14,737 bases of DNA from Lachnospiraceae bacterium UBA2864. Its GTDB lineage: Bacteria > Bacillota > Clostridia > Lachnospirales > Lachnospiraceae. Both the position numbers and the translations under genes were made by a program. This document shows, in pieces, positions 6,985-13,483 of this stretch. Position 1 is the first letter of the stretch, and each line of letters begins with the position of its first letter. The stretch lies in NCBI GenBank assembly GCA_002350525.1, contig DEFA01000004.1, positions 28,887-43,623 on the forward strand. The letters are read 5' to 3'. A model generated the notes under the pieces. That model was given only the letters and a program-made list of their open reading frames with translations, ran no database searches and was not told the origin of the DNA.

Positions 6985-7707
6985 TTACAAAACCTTGCTG
7001 AGGAAACTCCTTGTCCTTTCATTCTGAGGATTGTCAAATATGGATTCAGGTGTACCCTGCTCCAGGATGACTCCTTCATCCATGAAGAGGATCCTGCTTC
7101 CTACTTCTCTTGCAAAGCCCATCTCATGAGTAACCACAATCATTGTCATTCCGCTTTTTGCGAGCCTCTTCATAACTTCAAGAACCTCTCCTACCATTTC
7201 GGGATCGAGTGCCGACGTAGGCTCATCGAAGAGCATGATCTCAGGTTCCATGGCAAGCGATCTGGCAATTGCAATCCTCTGCTGCTGACCACCGGAAAGC
7301 TGCTTCGGATAAGAATCTGCCTTATCCTCAAGTCCTACGATTTTAAGAAGTTCCATGGCTTTCTTATCAGCCTCCTCCGGAGTCATCTTCTTAAGCTTAA
7401 CAGGTGCAAGCGTTATATTCTTCTTTACAGTCAGATGCGGGAACAGGTTGAAATGCTGGAATACCATTCCCATCTTCTGTCTGATCTGATTAACATTTAC
7501 CTTCGGTGCATTTATCTGTTCGTCATCTATCCATATCTCACCGCTGTTCGGTTTTTCGAGAAGATTGATACATCTGAGAAATGTACTCTTACCGGATCCC
7601 GACGGACCGATAACAACGACAACTTCACCTTCTTCTATTTCCTCATCTATTCCCTTAAGAACTTCTCTGCCGTTGAAGCTCTTATGCAGATCTTTAACAC
7701 GTATCAT
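6985..7707 (-). CDS. Polar amino-acid ABC transporter ATP-binding protein (GlnQ type)
   Basis: Cytoplasmic ATPase that powers the importer; 240 residues, the standard size for GlnQ/HisP-type subunits. Seen in order: Walker A GPSGSGKS (34-41), Q-loop Gln84, ABC signature LSGGQ (137-141 region) followed by QQR, Walker B IMLFDE (157-162), D-loop SALD (165-168) and switch His194 (VTHEMGFAR). All residues needed for ATP hydrolysis are present. The ATG at 7707 has AGGAGG seven nt upstream. It starts 28 nt after the permease gene ends and is followed by the lipoprotein gene, giving a complete three-part importer. The subfamily is clear; the transported amino acid is not. Confidence 0.96.
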   Translation of the reverse strand: MIRVKDLHKSFNGREVLKGIDEEIEEGEVVVVIGPSGSGKSTFLRCINLLEKPNSGEIWIDDEQINAPKVNVNQIRQKMGMVFQHFNLFPHLTVKKNITLAPVKLKKMTPEEADKKAMELLKIVGLEDKADSYPKQLSGGQQQRIAIARSLAMEPEIMLFDEPTSALDPEMVGEVLEVMKRLAKSGMTMIVVTHEMGFAREVGSRILFMDEGVILEQGTPESIFDNPQNERTRSFLSKVL

Positions 7708-7735
7708 TTATGTACCTCCTAATAATACTTGTCCG

Positions 7736-8446
7736 TTATCTGTTATCAGCCTTGCGAAGTTTTTTCTCCAGCTTACCGAGAAGCACGGTAAGGATCTTAA
7801 TGAGTACAAAGTAGATAACTGCTGTTGCAAGGAGAGGAAAAAGCGGCTTATAAGTTGCACTCTTTATAAAATCTCCTGCTTTCTGGATATCCATAAGACC
7901 CACGTATCCGACAATAGCTGTTTCCTTGATAAGAGTGATAAATTCATTACAAAGTGCAGGGAAAATGTTCTTTACAGCCTGCGGTATTATGATATTCATC
8001 ATAGTCTGTGTACCGCTGAGACCGAGCGATCTTCCCGCTTCTGTCTGTCCCTTATCTATAGAAAGAATACCTGCTCTTATTATCTCCGACACATAGGCAC
8101 CGGAATTTACAGCAAATGCTATTGCGGCTATGATCCACTTCGGCCAGCCGACCGACGCAAATATAACGAAATATATGATCATAAGCTGGGTAACCGAAGG
8201 TGTACCTCTTATGATATCGGTATAAACCTTTCCTATTACATTAAGTCCCTTCTTCTTTGAAAGATTACAGAGTGCAATTATAAATCCGACCACAAGACCA
8301 AGGGCCGCAGCGAGAAGAGCTACTTTTACAGTTACTCCGATACCTTCCAGAAGAAGCATATATCTGTCTTCTTTTATGAAACTGTTTTCAAATTCAGTCG
8401 CTATATGACTGAACCATTCCATAAGCCGATCAAAAAATCCACCCAT
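7736..8446 (-). CDS. Polar amino-acid ABC transporter permease (HisM/GlnP type)
   Basis: Membrane channel subunit of the importer, 236 residues. An N-terminal amphipathic stretch is followed by about five membrane segments (about 35-60, 85-105, 107-125, 165-185, 203-225). The EAA loop that contacts the ATPase is seen as EAGRSLGLS (136-144), after the conserved AYVSEIIRAG (117-126). The frame is open to an earlier ATG at 8554. That would add 36 hydrophobic residues unlike the family and would overlap the predicted promoter, so the ATG at 8446 (AGGA six nt upstream) is chosen. As the first gene of the cassette it is followed by ATPase and binding protein, an order opposite to many relatives. 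A homodimer of this single permease is expected because no second permease gene is present. Confidence 0.94.
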   Translation of the reverse strand: MGGFFDRLMEWFSHIATEFENSFIKEDRYMLLLEGIGVTVKVALLAAALGLVVGFIIALCNLSKKKGLNVIGKVYTDIIRGTPSVTQLMIIYFVIFASVGWPKWIIAAIAFAVNSGAYVSEIIRAGILSIDKGQTEAGRSLGLSGTQTMMNIIIPQAVKNIFPALCNEFITLIKETAIVGYVGLMDIQKAGDFIKSATYKPLFPLLATAVIYFVLIKILTVLLGKLEKKLRKADNR

Positions 8447-8510
8447 AAGTATTCCTGCCTTGTATATATTCAAATTATATTCAATAATTATACATCGTCT
8501 GAACCCATTT

Positions 8511-8539
8511 ATAATTGCATAAAAAAATAACAAAGTCAA
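8511..8539 (-). promoter_or_regulatory. Putative promoter of the amino-acid importer operon
   Basis: TTGACT (8539-8534, 5/6 match to -35) is followed after 17 nt by AATTAT (8516-8511), with ATTATA and TTATAA also reachable at spacers of 18 and 19 nt. A second possible -10, a perfect TATAAT at 8492-8487, has only a weak -35 (TTATAA). Either would give a leader of about 35-60 nt. Confidence 0.5.
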
Positions 8540-8549
8540 GAATGTGCTA

Positions 8550-8578
8550 TTCACTTTTGATGTATATTTTATTATAAT
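8550..8578 (+). promoter_or_regulatory. Putative promoter of the purine permease gene
   Basis: TTCACT (8550-8555, 4/6 match) and a perfect TATAAT (8573-8578) are separated by 17 nt. Transcription would start near 8585, giving a leader of about 57 nt. The leader holds only a short CCGC-GAAAA-GCGG hairpin (8598-8610) before the ribosome binding site. Confidence 0.6.
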
Positions 8579-8641
8579 AAATAAGTCTTAATAACCACCG
8601 CGAAAAGCGGAAATATCATACTCAAGAGGAGGACCTGTATC

Positions 8642-10009
8642 ATGTTAGAAAAGTGTTTCAAATTGAAGGAGCACGGGACAGACGCAAAAACCGAGATAAT
8701 AGCCGGAATCACCACATTCCTTGCTATGGCTTACATCTTAGCTGTTAACCCGAATATCCTCGGAACCGTAATGAATGCTAACGGCGTATTCCTTGCTACA
8801 GCCATCTCATCGGCTATTGCAACTTTCATCATGGCATTCCTTGCAAACTATCCTATTGCGCTCAGTGCCGGCATGGGTCTTAATGCTTACTTTGCATTTA
8901 CCGTATGTCTCGGAGAACTCAGCGACGTAGAAAATCCATTCACTATTGCTCTTACAGCTGTACTTGTTGAAGGTATCATATTCATCTTCCTTTCATTATT
9001 CAAATTCAGGGAAGCTATTATAAACGGTATCCCTCAGAATCTTAAGTACGGAATCACAGTCGGTATAGGTCTTTTCATAGCACTTATCGGTCTTGTCGGT
9101 GCAAAGATAGTTGTCGCAGATCCGTCAACTACAGTTGCTCTCGGAAACTTCGGTACACCTGAAGTTGCACTCGCACTCATCGGTTTCCTTATCATAGTTG
9201 CTCTCAGCCACTATAAGATTAAGGGTGCCGTACTCATCGGTATCATCGCTACATGGGTACTCGGTATGGGGGCACAGGTTATAGGCTGGTATCAGGTTAA
9301 TCCTGAAGCAGGCGTTTACAGTCTGTTCCCAAGTTTTGCTAACGGTCTTAACTTAGGCGGACTCAGCGAGACTGCATTTAAATTCAACTTCTCATGGGTA
9401 GGTTCACATCTTATCCAATTTATCGCAATCGTATTCAGTTTCCTTTTCGTAGATCTTTTCGATACAGTCGGAACAGTTGTCGGTGTTGCCGATAAAGCCG
9501 GACTCCTTGATAAAGACGGAACACTTCCACGTGCAGGAAAAGTATTCATGGCTGACGCTATCGGTACAACAGTCGGAGCATGCCTCGGTACTTCAACCGT
9601 AACAAGTTTTGTAGAATCAAGTGCCGGTGTTGCCGAAGGCGGAAAGACAGGTCTTACATCACTTACAACAGGAATTCTCTTCCTTGTTGCAATAGTTCTC
9701 AGCCCTATCTTCCTTGCTATCCCAAGCTTTGCTACAGCACCTGCTCTCGTATATGTTGGTATGCTGATGGTATCAAGTGCTACAAAGATCAAGTTTGACG
9801 GAGACGTTGCAGATATAGCAAGTGCTTACATGGCAATCCTTATGATGCCTCTTACATATTCAATCGCCAACGGTATCATGTTCGGTGTTGTAAGCTGGGT
9901 TCTTCTCAAGGTTCTTACAAAGAAGGCTAAGGATGTTAATCCGGTTATGTGGGTAGTATTCTTACTGTTTGCACTCAGAATCATTGCACTCATTACGAAT
10001 TTCCAGTAA
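8642..10009 (+). CDS. NCS2/AzgA-type purine permease
   Basis: Cytoplasmic-membrane proton-coupled importer for adenine, guanine or hypoxanthine; 455 residues, typical of the AzgA/PbuG-PbuO group of NCS2. Twelve or more membrane segments span the whole protein. Diagnostic stretches are AGITTFLAMAYILAVNP (21-37), SAGMGLNAYFAF (75-86), DLFDTVGT (271-278) and GTSTVTSFVESSAG (316-329). These form the substrate-binding TM1/3/8/10 elements of the family. The start at 8642 has AGAGGAGG nine nt upstream. It is transcribed on its own, divergent from the amino-acid importer, and ends at a strong bidirectional terminator. No purine riboswitch fits in its short leader, so control, if any, must be by a protein. 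Which purine it prefers cannot be told. Confidence 0.93.
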   Translation: MLEKCFKLKEHGTDAKTEIIAGITTFLAMAYILAVNPNILGTVMNANGVFLATAISSAIATFIMAFLANYPIALSAGMGLNAYFAFTVCLGELSDVENPFTIALTAVLVEGIIFIFLSLFKFREAIINGIPQNLKYGITVGIGLFIALIGLVGAKIVVADPSTTVALGNFGTPEVALALIGFLIIVALSHYKIKGAVLIGIIATWVLGMGAQVIGWYQVNPEAGVYSLFPSFANGLNLGGLSETAFKFNFSWVGSHLIQFIAIVFSFLFVDLFDTVGTVVGVADKAGLLDKDGTLPRAGKVFMADAIGTTVGACLGTSTVTSFVESSAGVAEGGKTGLTSLTTGILFLVAIVLSPIFLAIPSFATAPALVYVGMLMVSSATKIKFDGDVADIASAYMAILMMPLTYSIANGIMFGVVSWVLLKVLTKKAKDVNPVMWVVFLLFALRIIALITNFQ

Positions 10010-10048
10010 GACTTACAAAAAATAAAAACAAAATCAATAAATAACATA

Positions 10049-10095
10049 AAAAATGACATAGGATCAAATCACACCATTGATCCTATGTCATTTTT
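10049..10095. terminator. Bidirectional intrinsic terminator, 19-bp perfect stem
   Basis: Positions 10049-10067 pair without mismatch with 10077-10095 around a 9-nt loop. The core ATGACATAGGATCAA is flanked by an A-run on the left and a T-run on the right, so each strand's transcript ends in a hairpin with a U-tract. It separates the plus-strand purine permease from the converging minus-strand lactate dehydrogenase. Confidence 0.92.
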
Positions 10096-10101
10096 GTTTA
10101 C

Positions 10102-11091
10102 TTACTCATCTTCACCGTAAGCATGCTGCTCTTCGGTAATGACATCCGCCATCGCTTCTTTATATATTTCCTTCAAGGTTGCAGCCGAACTCTGTAATCT
10201 GACAAGCTCATCTACAGAGAGCTTTATCGGCACCAGAGTTTCAACACCGTTTTTACCGACGACTGCCGGCATGGAGAGGCTGACCCCTTCTATTCCGAAA
10301 TCACCGTGAAGCGTTATCGATACCGGAAGTATAGATTCCTCATCCCTTATAATAGCTTCGCAGATTCTCCTTACCGACATCGCTATGCCGTAATAAGTAG
10401 ACTGCTTTTTCTCTATTATCTCATAAGCACTGTTCTTTACGCTGTCCGCGATCTCCTGCATGGACTCTCTGTGTTTGAAATGTCCTCTCAGCTCACAGAA
10501 ATCATTGATCGGAACTCCGGATACATTTGCACTGCTCCATGCAACTATCTCACTGTCTCCGTGCTCGCCCACTATAAATGCATGTATACTTCTGCTGTCC
10601 ACTCCGAGATGCTCTCCCAGAAGATACTTTAGTCTCGCCGTATCAAGAACAGTTCCCGAACCTATAACTTTTGACTCAGGAAATCCGGTAAGTTTCTGCG
10701 CAACCGTTGTAAGTATATCAACAGGATTTGCGACTATCAGAAGTATTCCTTCGAAACCGCTGTTTTTAATCTGCGGCATGATGGACTTAAATATACCGAC
10801 ATTCTTTTTAACAAGATCAAGTCTTGTTTCGCCCGGTTTCTGAGCAGCTCCCGCACTGACTATTACAATCGCCGCATCTGCTATATCGCAGTAATCTCCG
10901 GCATAAATGTCCATCGGTTTGGAAAAAGGAAGTCCGTGACTTATATCCAGTGCTTCCCCCTCAGCCTTGGCACGATTGGCATCTATAAGAACCATTTCTC
11001 TGAAAAGACCGCTCTGCATAAGAGCAAAGCAGGATGCCGCACCCACAAAGCCGCATCCGATCATAGCAACTTTTGAACTGTTGATCTTCAT
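10102..11091 (-). CDS. ldh: L-lactate dehydrogenase
   Basis: Reduces pyruvate to L-lactate with NADH, regenerating NAD during fermentation. The 329-residue protein has the Rossmann motif GCGFVG (12-17) with Asp37 after beta-2 for NAD. The active-site loop AQKPGETR has Gln84 at the substrate-specificity position, which marks lactate rather than malate dehydrogenase. NPVD is at 122-125, the substrate-binding Arg153 follows DTA, and the proton-donor His177 is in GEHGDSE. In Bacillus numbering, the fructose-bisphosphate-site His188 is kept (His170), while Arg173 is replaced by Lys155. AGGAGG-like GGGGAGG precedes the ATG. The gene starts 42 nt after the MATE gene ends, so cotranscription is likely. 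Its stop lies 7 nt from the bidirectional terminator. Confidence 0.95.
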   Translation of the reverse strand: MKINSSKVAMIGCGFVGAASCFALMQSGLFREMVLIDANRAKAEGEALDISHGLPFSKPMDIYAGDYCDIADAAIVIVSAGAAQKPGETRLDLVKKNVGIFKSIMPQIKNSGFEGILLIVANPVDILTTVAQKLTGFPESKVIGSGTVLDTARLKYLLGEHLGVDSRSIHAFIVGEHGDSEIVAWSSANVSGVPINDFCELRGHFKHRESMQEIADSVKNSAYEIIEKKQSTYYGIAMSVRRICEAIIRDEESILPVSITLHGDFGIEGVSLSMPAVVGKNGVETLVPIKLSVDELVRLQSSAATLKEIYKEAMADVITEEQHAYGEDE

Positions 11092-11133
11092 CAGTCAACA
11101 CCTCCCCATTCATTATCGTTTCGATATATTATA

Positions 11134-12480
11134 TCAGTATTTCACGATCATTGCATTCTTCTTCCATATTCCGCTCAGATAAAATGTCCAGGTAATAAGA
11201 AATCCCATTCCGAATCCGAATATTCCGTTCCACCATATGATGGTATACCCGAAGAAAGCACTGTATCTAAGAAGATATACTATTATAACTCTTATTCCGA
11301 GGGCTCCGCATGCAACAAACATAGGAAATGCACTGTGATTTGCCCCTTGGAAAACGCCGAATAGCGGTATATACATTGACAGCACTATATTTATCAATGC
11401 AACCGCCTTAAGGTGCTGCAGGCAGTACCCCGCCGCCTCATCACTCAGCTTAAAAAGTTCGATGATATCCGGTGCATAAGTCCACACTAAAGCCGAGATT
11501 ATAAGTGTCATAACAGTAGATATGATAAAAGTCTGAATAACACCCTGTTTCACTCTGTCCATCTTTCCCGCACCTATATTCTGTCCGGTATAGGTTGCGA
11601 GTGTCGTCTGAAATGCGTTGCAAGGCAGATTAAGATACATCTCTATTCTCTGCCCCACCGTAAAGGAAGCGATCATAATCTTGCCGAATCCGTTTACTGC
11701 TCTCTGTATAAAAGTGAGACCCATGGAAACTACTATCATCTGAAGTGAGATCGGCAATCCGACTTTCACGGTTTTAGCCACAAGGCCGCCGTTCCATTTA
11801 TAATCGCTGAACTTAAATCTGAAAATCGGATATCTTATCGTCATATAGAGATATGCGGCGAAGCACGAAGCCGCCTGAGATATTACCGTGGCAATTGCGG
11901 CTCCCGCCACTTCCCACTGAAATTCCTTTACAAAAAGGTAATCCAGTCCGATATTCAGTAAGGACGATATAAGCAGAAAATAAAGTGTTGCCGCACTGTC
12001 TCCGACAGCTCTCAGTATGGATGAAAATATGTTATAACCGTATGAAAAAATAAATCCGACAGAGAATATCCTGAAATACAGAAGTGTCTTATCCATTATA
12101 TCTTCCGGCACACCTACAAGATATTTAAATGCCGGTTCCGCGGCAGTAAAACCTATTATAGAAAAAGCTACACCCAGTATCATGAGAAAGAGTATTCCGA
12201 CAGATGCATTTTCACGCACTTTGTCATGATTTCCCGCTCCGTAATGCTGAGCCACAACAACACCGTTACCTGCCGAAAAACCTATTGCAATAGCAAGAAG
12301 CATAAATGCAAAACTTCCCGTGGTTCCTACTGCCGACAGTGCCGCTTCACTTGCATATCTGCCGACTATCATGGCATCAACGGTATTGTAAAGCTGCTGC
12401 AGCAGCGATCCCGCAAGAACGGGAAGTGTGAATTTTATAATGTGTTTCCACGGAGCACCTTCTGTCATGGTCTTCGTCAT
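11134..12480 (-). CDS. MATE family efflux transporter
   Basis: Membrane antiporter that exports drugs or metabolites using a sodium or proton gradient; 448 residues with about 12 hydrophobic segments in two homologous halves. The N-terminal pattern typical of MATE proteins is seen: ILKFTLP-like start (HIIKFTLPVLAGSLLQQLYN, about 13-32), then VDAMIVGRYASEAALSAVG (about 34-52). The second half repeats the arrangement with GLPISLQMI and TYTGQNIGAGKMDRVKQG. AAGGAG nine nt upstream supports the ATG at 12480. It follows a hairpin at 12505-12535 and a possible promoter at 12543-12572. The substrate cannot be assigned; the neighbouring lactate dehydrogenase gives no hint of a shared pathway. Confidence 0.94.
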   Translation of the reverse strand: MTKTMTEGAPWKHIIKFTLPVLAGSLLQQLYNTVDAMIVGRYASEAALSAVGTTGSFAFMLLAIAIGFSAGNGVVVAQHYGAGNHDKVRENASVGILFLMILGVAFSIIGFTAAEPAFKYLVGVPEDIMDKTLLYFRIFSVGFIFSYGYNIFSSILRAVGDSAATLYFLLISSLLNIGLDYLFVKEFQWEVAGAAIATVISQAASCFAAYLYMTIRYPIFRFKFSDYKWNGGLVAKTVKVGLPISLQMIVVSMGLTFIQRAVNGFGKIMIASFTVGQRIEMYLNLPCNAFQTTLATYTGQNIGAGKMDRVKQGVIQTFIISTVMTLIISALVWTYAPDIIELFKLSDEAAGYCLQHLKAVALINIVLSMYIPLFGVFQGANHSAFPMFVACGALGIRVIIVYLLRYSAFFGYTIIWWNGIFGFGMGFLITWTFYLSGIWKKNAMIVKY

Positions 12481-12504
12481 CTATGCAGTCTCCTTAAAAC
12501 CGAA

Positions 12505-12535
12505 AAATGGCAGTACTGAACCAAGTCTGCCATTT
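12505..12535 (-). terminator. Hairpin after the TraX-like gene, possibly also MATE leader
   Basis: On the minus strand AAATGGCAG and CTGCCATTT form a 9-bp perfect stem. A further ACT/AGT pairing is possible inside the 13-nt loop, and a run of five U follows. This is a plausible terminator for the LCP-TraX operon. It lies only 25 nt upstream of the MATE ATG, beside that gene's ribosome binding site. Confidence 0.7.
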
Positions 12536-12542
12536 CCGTCAT

Positions 12543-12572
12543 ATTATATACCCATTGTCAGTTTTCTGATAA
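12543..12572 (-). promoter_or_regulatory. Putative MATE-ldh promoter inside the traX-like 3' end
   Basis: TTATCA (4/6 match) precedes a perfect TATAAT (12548-12543) with an 18-nt spacer. The -10 overlaps the stop codon of the TraX-like gene. Predicted transcription would begin near 12536, right at the hairpin's first base. Confidence 0.35.
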
Positions 12573-13473
12573 CATATAGTATCAGGATATGAAGCGGGTA
12601 AAAAAGATAAAACGCATATTTTATTTTACGTCCTCTCTCCCCGTTATATAGCGGAAGAATCGCAAAATCCACCATAGATATGAGTTCAAGCGGATCGACA
12701 AGAACGAACATAAAAACCAGTCCGCCGGCAGCGATTCCTTTATTCTTTCTGTAAATATACATAAAGAGAACTACCAGTATTCCGAGAAAAGCATAATCCG
12801 CTCTCATTAATGATGCCAGAACCGCCGTTGCGGTTACAATAAATATTGCCGCAAGTTTTTCTTTCGGTCCCGCTTTCATAAACGATCCTTTTGTAAAATA
12901 TTCTATTCCTATTATCGTAAGCAGTCCGAGTGCCAATGTAAAATATACATTCTGACTGCTCCAATCAAAGAAACTTCTGTTGAATGCCAGGTCAAAAGGA
13001 ATCTCGGATATAATTCCGAATACAATGAGATTTCTGAGATATTTCCACTTGTTTCCAGTATGAAAGCATCCCTCAACGATAAGGAAGCAAAAAAGCGGAA
13101 ATGCAAGTCTTCCGAATGCTCTCATTGCAAAATCCATATGAAAGATCCAGTCCGGTGCTTTATCCACATCCGGATGAAGAAAGAAATATCCCTCATCCAG
13201 AAAGACTGCCGCGATATGATCAAAAAGCATTGATAGACATGCGATCATTTTAATAGCAAATCCGGTAAGACCGGATTTCTTTCTCTTAGGCGGTTCTTCC
13301 TTCTTAAACTTCTCCCATATTTCCTTTGGTCTGGGATCTTCTTCCGATTCCTCTTTTACTTTTAGCTCGGAATTTTCCGGATCTGTTTTGTCGGAACTTG
13401 TTTCTTCAAGCTCTTTCTTCTCTTCTTCCAGCTGTTCCTGCCTTAATTTCTGCTGTTTTCTCTTACCCTTCAT
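12544..13473 (-). CDS. TraX-family membrane protein with charged N-terminal extension
   Basis: Polytopic membrane protein of the TraX family, 309 residues. In F plasmid TraX is required for N-acetylation of pilin; chromosomal relatives in Firmicutes are thought to be envelope acyltransferases, without a known substrate (family knowledge). Seen: LFDHI (83-87) in the first helix, GRLAFPLFCFLIVEG (121-135), SEIPFDL (156-162), QNVYFTL (174-180), YNGERG (276-281) and FYPLHIL (291-297). These are the family's conserved blocks, spread over about eight membrane segments. Residues 1-65 are a Lys/Glu-rich, coiled-coil-like cytoplasmic tail ending in a PPKRKK cluster. The gene starts 10 nt after the LCP gene stops. 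Its nearest SD-like sequence (AGGTGA) is only about 3 nt from the ATG, and a GAGGAG lies 13 nt away, which is atypical. Confidence 0.85.
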   Translation of the reverse strand: MKGKRKQQKLRQEQLEEEKKELEETSSDKTDPENSELKVKEESEEDPRPKEIWEKFKKEEPPKRKKSGLTGFAIKMIACLSMLFDHIAAVFLDEGYFFLHPDVDKAPDWIFHMDFAMRAFGRLAFPLFCFLIVEGCFHTGNKWKYLRNLIVFGIISEIPFDLAFNRSFFDWSSQNVYFTLALGLLTIIGIEYFTKGSFMKAGPKEKLAAIFIVTATAVLASLMRADYAFLGILVVLFMYIYRKNKGIAAGGLVFMFVLVDPLELISMVDFAILPLYNGERGRKIKYAFYLFYPLHILILYVIRKLTMGI

Positions 13474-13483
13474 GTATCACCTG

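Noticed and set aside
6924..7079. N-terminal extension of the binding protein upstream to 7079
   Set aside because: It would overlap the ATPase gene by about 95 nt and bury the signal peptide and lipobox; the ATG at 6923 has a good ribosome binding site.
8447..8554. 36-residue N-terminal extension of the permease from an ATG at 8554
   Set aside because: It lacks an SD sequence, overlaps predicted promoter elements and does not fit the family length.
8585..8641. Purine riboswitch in front of the purine permease
   Set aside because: The leader is about 57 nt, has no conserved aptamer core or terminator, and holds only a 4-bp hairpin.
9316..9792. 158-codon antisense open frame inside the purine permease gene
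   Set aside because: It is the complement of a clearly coding, family-matching gene, has low-complexity Thr/Pro/Val content and no supporting signals.
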